Assembly (NCBI GenBank): GCA_021846045.1
Contig: JAJZCM010000001.1
Location: 1 to 54,456 of the forward strand
DNA: 54,456 bases
Source of the DNA: a bacterium
GTDB lineage: Bacteria; Elusimicrobiota; Elusimicrobia; UBA1565; UBA9628
Direction: 5' to 3'
Shown: in pieces, positions 51,137-54,456 of the stretch
How positions within the stretch are numbered: position 1 is the first letter of the stretch
Layout: each line of letters starts with the position of its first letter
The notes under the pieces: model-generated
Told to the model about the DNA's origin: nothing
Databases searched by the model: none
The model's input: only the letters and a program-made list of their open reading frames with translations
Translations under genes and position numbers: made by a program

Positions 51137-51454
51137 TTATGCCGCAGCGGCGGTTTTGGTCTCAGTTGCGGCTAAGGAACTGGTAACACGGCGAGCTAGA
51201 TAAGATTTCTTTCTGGCCACGGCCTTCCAGTGAATGAAGCCTTTCCTGGCCGCTTTGTCTAGGAGACTTGCGGTCTTGGACAAAGACTCGGCAGCTTTCG
51301 TGTTGTCTTTATTTTGAGAGGATTCCAACGCTTCCTTGAGAGACAAACGAATCGCTTTTTTAGCGAGACGATTGCGGAGATTCCTTTTTTCCGCTTGACG
51401 AACGGCTTTGATTGCAGAGTGGTGGCGGCCGGTTTTTTTCTTTGGTTGAGCCAT
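51137..51454 (-). CDS. rpsT: 30S ribosomal protein S20
   Basis: A 105-residue S20. MAQPKKKTGRHHSAIKAVRQ, then AEKRNLRNRLAKKAIRL and LDKAARKGFIHWKAVARKK are family signatures of this three-helix 16S rRNA-binding protein. The Ala/Thr-rich end (TSSLAATETKTAAAA) is an extension. The ATG lies about 3 bases after the predicted transcript start. It is convergent with holA. Confidence 0.96.
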   Translation of the reverse strand: MAQPKKKTGRHHSAIKAVRQAEKRNLRNRLAKKAIRLSLKEALESSQNKDNTKAAESLSKTASLLDKAARKGFIHWKAVARKKSYLARRVTSSLAATETKTAAAA

Positions 51455-51463
51455 ATATTAATT

Positions 51464-51493
51464 ATTAAAGCAATTTATAAGCCCGTTCGTCAA
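51464..51493 (-). promoter_or_regulatory. Putative promoter of rpsT
   Basis: On the minus strand TTGACG (51488-51493), an 18 bp spacer, and TTTAAT (51464-51469). The ATG at 51454 lies about 3 bases after the expected +1. The -35 lies inside the 3' end of the upstream HAD-like gene. Confidence 0.55.
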
Positions 51494-52092
51494 TATTGCG
51501 AAAGGGGAACTTTATGATCGTGGAATTCTCCAGGATGATAATCAGCCGGGTTGAAGAGACAATCTTTGGATTGGAGAATCCTGAGCGGATAAATATGCGC
51601 CTCTTTCGCGGCTATAATTTCGGAATCGGCGCCGCCAAAAAACAAGATGAAGTTTCCGCTGTCCAAGTATTGAACTCTAGAGGCGTTGGACTCGGTGAAA
51701 ATAAACCGCTTGGGGTTAACGAGGAGCCGCCAGTCTTTTTTGAGGCCGCTTGAATCAATATCGGGCCGTGAAGTGATGATGGATATTTTAAAGCCGAAAA
51801 CGCGGAAGATCCATGCGATGGCCATGGGGATGATTTTGGGACGCTCCAAATCATAGGAATGATTGACAATCGACCAGAAAGAGTAGGAATAAGGCGCGAC
51901 TCCTTCATCTATCGCTTTGCGGTAGGCGGCGGTTGAGCAGACCAAGGTCGTATCATAGCCGAAACCCACTTCCAGTTTCGCGATGGTGGCGATGCTGAAA
52001 ACGACTCCCCAAACCGCCAACAAAAAAACCATTTTTTTTGTCCTGGACCAATAGGTTTCCGCTTTTTCTTTTACTTTCTTATGAAGCGCCAT
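51490..52092 (-). CDS. Membrane-anchored HAD-like protein (class B acid phosphatase-like)
   Basis: A 200-residue protein with an N-terminal signal anchor (KMVFLLAVWGVVFSIATIA). The rest follows class B acid phosphatases of the HAD fold. VGFGYDTTLVCSTAAYRKA aligns with motif I (FDIDDTxLxSSxxxxxG), FKISIITSRPDID is the motif II region and LFFGGADSEI is the motif IV region (GDxDxDI). The nucleophile Asp of motif I appears as Gly and the final GD as GG, so catalysis as a normal HAD phosphatase is doubtful. The start overlaps the end of the upstream helical-protein gene by 14 bases. Confidence 0.65.
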   Translation of the reverse strand: MALHKKVKEKAETYWSRTKKMVFLLAVWGVVFSIATIAKLEVGFGYDTTLVCSTAAYRKAIDEGVAPYSYSFWSIVNHSYDLERPKIIPMAIAWIFRVFGFKISIITSRPDIDSSGLKKDWRLLVNPKRFIFTESNASRVQYLDSGNFILFFGGADSEIIAAKEAHIYPLRILQSKDCLFNPADYHPGEFHDHKVPLSQY

Positions 52093-52777
52093 TGAGGGTC
52101 TCCGTTGCGATGATTTCGCCCAGCGTCTTAGCCATTTTTTCGAGTGTGTTCGCTATCTCGGAAAACCTGAGCGCGATTTCCGAGTTCTTGAGGCCCCGCA
52201 CGCTTTTTTCATCTTTAAATGCGTCCTTGCGGGCTTTTTTAAATATTTGAAAAATTTCAAGAGAGCGGTTTCCCGCCGCCGCGATTGATTCGGCGGAGGA
52301 CTTTGCAGATAGGGATTTGAGGGATTCCGAAATAGCCTTGACGGCTTCCTTGGTTTTTTGAATCATCAAGATGGTTTCAGGCGTCGCAAGGAGGTCGAAC
52401 TGCGCGGTCTCGATGACGGCTAGGGAAATTTCTTCCGCTAGGCGATGGGCCAAGGCGGATAATAAAAGGGGAATTCGATTTTCTTGGGGGTTCATGCCGT
52501 CTTGAACTTTTTTCCAGATTTTCATTTCGGAATTTTTTAGGATTTTGATTTTTTCGACAAAAACATCGTTGGGAGGTAACTGCTCAGGTTCGTCATTTCG
52601 GCGCAAGCCGGAATCCAGAAAATCGCTGCTCTGGACCCCGGCTTGCGCCGGGGTGACGCGAGTAGTTACGTTGGGAGATTTGAAAAATTCACCGGCTATT
52701 GAGGAAATGTCGGAAATAATTTCGATTTGCGAGTGAATGACCGCCGATCCTAAAAAACAGTTTTTGAGATTGTTCAC
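52079..52777 (-). CDS. Helical protein of unknown function with in-frame MITE insertion
   Basis: A 232-residue protein. The body from about residue 67 is helical with Ala/Glu/Lys-rich heptads (IPLLLSALAHRLAEEISLAV, then SEIANTLEKMAKTLGEIIA), reminiscent of PhoU-like or four-helix bundles, but I cannot assign a family. Residues 37-70 (VTTRVTPAQAGVQSSDFLDS, then GLRRNDEPEQLPPN) are translated MITE sequence. Removing the 102 inserted bases rejoins KSPN to DVFVEK in frame. An alternative start at the Met before KIWKK, after the insertion, would avoid it. It sits downstream of rplM-rpsI and a small membrane protein. Confidence 0.6.
   Translation of the reverse strand: MNNLKNCFLGSAVIHSQIEIISDISSIAGEFFKSPNVTTRVTPAQAGVQSSDFLDSGLRRNDEPEQLPPNDVFVEKIKILKNSEMKIWKKVQDGMNPQENRIPLLLSALAHRLAEEISLAVIETAQFDLLATPETILMIQKTKEAVKAISESLKSLSAKSSAESIAAAGNRSLEIFQIFKKARKDAFKDEKSVRGLKNSEIALRFSEIANTLEKMAKTLGEIIATETLNGAS
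52576..52669. mobile_element. Complete MITE-like element with TIRs and target duplication
   Basis: A 94-base element with terminal inverted repeats GTAACTGCTC (52576-52585) and GAGTAGTTAC (52660-52669), 9/10 matching, and inner palindromes gcgcaagc and gcttgcgc. The flanking sequence CGTTGGGAG occurs on both sides (52567-52575 and 52669-52677), an 8-9 bp target-site duplication. Element plus duplication is 102 bases, so it inserts 34 codons without shifting the frame of the host gene. It encodes nothing itself and would need a transposase elsewhere. Confidence 0.85.
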
Positions 52778-52806
52778 AAGGGAAATTCTACTATTTTAAA
52801 AATGGT

Positions 52807-53142
52807 TTATTTAAATAGGTCAAGCAGCGCCGGTTTCTTAGGACGGTTGAGCGTTTTCGGTAGAAGTTTGGAATAGGCTCGTATTCCTGCGGCGAGGGCA
52901 AGACAGGCGGCTCCGTAAGAAAGCTCAAAGCCGGAATATCTCATCCATTGGGGAAGGGTGACAAATTGCCAAGGGCGGGCCGAGTAAAGGTTGGCTTCCG
53001 GCTCTCCCCAAAAAAGATCGTAGAAGGCCTTAAGAATAATCAATATTCCCCAGACCGAGAAAATCCAAGCCGCAAGGCGAGCCAAGGGCGCGATATAAAC
53101 CTTCTCCGTTTCTGCCGAAGAAGAATCTTCGTCCGAAGGCAC
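52807..53142 (-). CDS. Small membrane protein of unknown function
   Basis: A 111-residue protein with an acidic N-terminus (MPSDEDSSSAETEK) and two predicted membrane helices (LARLAAWIFSVWGILIILKA and FELSYGAACLALAAGI). I recognise no domain. It starts 5 bases after rpsI and so is probably transcribed with rplM-rpsI. Confidence 0.6.
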   Translation of the reverse strand: MPSDEDSSSAETEKVYIAPLARLAAWIFSVWGILIILKAFYDLFWGEPEANLYSARPWQFVTLPQWMRYSGFELSYGAACLALAAGIRAYSKLLPKTLNRPKKPALLDLFK

Positions 53143-53147
53143 GTAAA

Positions 53148-53543
53148 TCAGCGTTTCGAGTATTGGAAGCGCTTGCGGGCCTTGGGCTGACCGCTTTTTT
53201 TGCGCTCCACTTCTCGGGGGTCGCGGGTTAGAAAGCCCTCAGCGCGCATAATGCGGCGGTTTTTCTCTTCGAGTTTGACGAGAGCGCGCGCGATGGCGTG
53301 GCGGGCCGCTTCAGCTTGGCCGGTCAATCCGCCGCCGACGATTTTAAGGGTGAAGTCGTAATTCTTGGCGGCTTCAACCAACTTGAGGGGGGACAAAACA
53401 GAAAATTGTTTATGCTCGGTTCCGTGAAAATACTGCTCGACGGTTTTGGAATTGATCGTGACTTTTCCCGTGCCGTTGGGAATCATTCTCACCTGGGCGA
53501 CGGCGGTTTTCCTTCTTCCGGTTGCAAGCACCTGTGTTGACAT
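53148..53543 (-). CDS. rpsI: 30S ribosomal protein S9
   Basis: A 131-residue S9. ATGRRKTAVAQVRMIPNGTG near the start, GGGLTGQAEAARHAIARALV in the middle, and the ending ERKKSGQPKARKRFQYSKR carries the conserved basic tail whose last Arg contacts P-site tRNA. AAGG lies about 9 bases before the ATG. It follows rplM by 19 bases, the standard rplM-rpsI pair. Confidence 0.97.
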   Translation of the reverse strand: MSTQVLATGRRKTAVAQVRMIPNGTGKVTINSKTVEQYFHGTEHKQFSVLSPLKLVEAAKNYDFTLKIVGGGLTGQAEAARHAIARALVKLEEKNRRIMRAEGFLTRDPREVERKKSGQPKARKRFQYSKR

Positions 53544-53562
53544 GGTATACCTTTTCTTCTGT

Positions 53563-53985
53563 TTAGTTAGCGGATTGTTTTAAGGCGTTTACCGCGCCCT
53601 TAAAAATTCTAAGACGAGTTATCTGCCGGTCGCTCAAGCGATTTTTAGGCAACATTCTTTTGACGGCCAAATAGACGACCTTGCGGGGATCTTTCTCCAT
53701 CATGCGCTTAAGCGGGGTCATTTTCGCGCCCCGCGCATAGCCGGAGTGGCTGAAATAAGCTTTCGTCTCCATTTTATTCCCGCTCAACGCCACTTCCGCG
53801 GCGTTGGTGACGATGACAAAATCGCCGCAGTCAATGCTGGGAGCAAAAATCGTTTTATGCTTGCCGCGCAAAAGGCCCGCCGCTTGCGTCGCCAGACGCC
53901 CGAGTATTTTACCTTTGGCGTCCAAGGTGTGCCGCTTTCTAAGGTTTGAAGCCGCATTTGTGCTGATCATTGAAGTATTTTGCAT
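53563..53985 (-). CDS. rplM: 50S ribosomal protein L13
   Basis: A 140-residue L13. LDAKGKILGRLATQAAGLLR, then FAPSIDCGDFVIVTNAAEVA, and the C-terminal ILGR-type and AVKRMLPKNRLSDRQITRLR segments are diagnostic. GGAAGGAA precedes ATG 53985 at good spacing. An internal ATG five codons later is a less favoured start. It is the first gene of the rplM-rpsI operon. An inverted repeat lies 20 bases upstream. Confidence 0.96.
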   Translation of the reverse strand: MQNTSMISTNAASNLRKRHTLDAKGKILGRLATQAAGLLRGKHKTIFAPSIDCGDFVIVTNAAEVALSGNKMETKAYFSHSGYARGAKMTPLKRMMEKDPRKVVYLAVKRMLPKNRLSDRQITRLRIFKGAVNALKQSAN

Positions 53986-54004
53986 GGTTTCCTTCCAAAT
54001 TAAT

Positions 54005-54021
54005 GTATGAACATATCATAC
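54005..54021. promoter_or_regulatory. Operator-like palindrome upstream of rplM
   Basis: GTATGA-ACATA-TCATAC is a perfect inverted repeat (6-base arms, 5-base centre). On the minus strand it contains TATGAT, a possible -10 for rplM, so a regulator binding here could control the operon. No regulator is identified. Confidence 0.35.
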
Positions 54022-54070
54022 ACAATCCGCGCCGGGGCGTGCAAGGGGAAATTTTTTACCGAATTTTCAC

Positions 54071-54099
54071 TTGACATTCATTCAAGCGGGGGTTATTAT
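54071..54099 (+). promoter_or_regulatory. Consensus promoter of the right-edge gene
   Basis: TTGACA (54071-54076), a 17 bp spacer and TATTAT (54094-54099). It faces right, divergent from rplM. Confidence 0.7.
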
Positions 54100-54122
54100 C
54101 CTAATAAGAGAAGTGGTGATAT

Positions 54123-54456
54123 ATGACCAAGGAAATGGGCATGAATATTTTTTTTGCGGGGAGCCTTTTGTCTCTGGGATATTCGAGAGGCTTCGCGCGA
54201 GATTCTTTCAAAATAGCGGGGGGAGGAAATTGTCCCAACGGGTCAATTGTGCAGAGAACAAATTCCGCATTAGCGCCTTATATTTGCGTTCCTAAATCTA
54301 AAGCCCTGCCGCCTGCCGCTTCCACGTCCAAACCCTTGACTATCGCCCAGAAGAGTCAAGCCTTGGCTTGCGTGGATAAAAAAGTCAAGGGAAAACATTT
54401 GAGTCAAAAGCGACAAAATGCGATTGTTAAAGCCTGCTTTGCTCAAGCCGCGAAAA
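54123..54456 (+). CDS. Exported small basic protein, 3' end outside window
   Basis: An open frame from ATG 54123 to the right edge (111 codons). MNIFFAGSLLSLGYSRGFA resembles a signal peptide if translation starts at ATG 54141, which has AAGGA 7 bases upstream; ATG 54123 is the first start. The visible part continues with GGGNCPNGSIVQR and a Lys/Ala-rich stretch with Cys residues (SQALACVDKKVKG, then IVKACFAQAAK). I recognise no family. A consensus promoter precedes it. Confidence 0.55.
   Translation, partial: MTKEMGMNIFFAGSLLSLGYSRGFARDSFKIAGGGNCPNGSIVQRTNSALAPYICVPKSKALPPAASTSKPLTIAQKSQALACVDKKVKGKHLSQKRQNAIVKACFAQAAK

Noticed and set aside
13878-54456. CRISPR array from the repeated palindromes
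   Set aside because: The repeats are dispersed singly over the window, are palindromic, and have no regular spacers or cas genes.

Overview
The window reads as a piece of chromosome from a diderm (Gram-negative) bacterium of an uncultivated lineage. It carries Mla lipid-transport genes, an LptE-type lipoprotein, lipoboxes and many Sec signal peptides, and its gene order (rpsF-ssb-rpsR-rplI-dnaB, leuS-lptE-holA-rpsT, a fused ispDF, MoxR/DUF58/BatA) would suit Elusimicrobiota, Omnitrophota or relatives. That placement is inference and was not tested. Most genes use ATG, GTG and TTG starts, are packed tightly, and often overlap by 1-4 bases. Several promoters place the -10 box about 6-14 bases before the start codon, so many transcripts look leaderless.

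Layout. 1-2755: 5' part of a large SNF2-type helicase, visibly more G+C-rich than the rest and probably acquired. 2918-9729 (minus): MoxR AAA ATPase, DUF58, BatA/VWA/DUF4159 and VWA/GATase-like membrane proteins. 9829-12174: a PLP-dependent Cys/Met-metabolism enzyme and a secreted unknown. 12255-18384: the ribosomal protein/replication operon rpsF-ssb-rpsR-rplI-dnaB, split by a 2.9 kb cassette (AlaX-like editing protein, a chimeric GATase-like/AsnO-like protein, an EamA exporter) flanked on the left by a diverged copy of the dnaB 5' end. 18381-32382: alr, mlaEFD, radA, a PIN-TRAM protein, ispDF, mtaB, addB-like and lysA. Then a tRNA-Arg(GCG), an ArfB-like release factor and a DUF2127 protein.

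33487-40437 is the most unusual part. It is a tightly coupled operon with a polyprenyl diphosphate synthase, a PqqD-like RRE protein, three paralogous radical SAM enzymes, a UbiA prenyltransferase, a 40-residue candidate precursor peptide with an aromatic-x-x-P leader motif, and a secreted ankyrin/caspase-fold protease. I read it as a candidate undescribed RiPP-type pathway, possibly making a prenylated, membrane-bound peptide-derived product.

40507-46627: secreted Cys-rich protein, GT39-type glycosyltransferase, PAP2 phosphatase, two TRL-like proteins, a Pit phosphate transporter with its DUF47 partner, and a pentapeptide gene interrupted by an in-frame stop. 46851-51454: tRNA-CAU, leuS, lptE, holA, rpsT. 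51490-53985 (minus): HAD-like protein, a helical protein with an in-frame MITE insertion, a small membrane protein, rpsI and rplM. A secreted gene runs off the right edge.

A palindromic MITE-like repeat family is scattered through the window (2783, 13920, 26007, 46644, 52576). One copy has clear terminal inverted repeats and an 8-9 bp target duplication.
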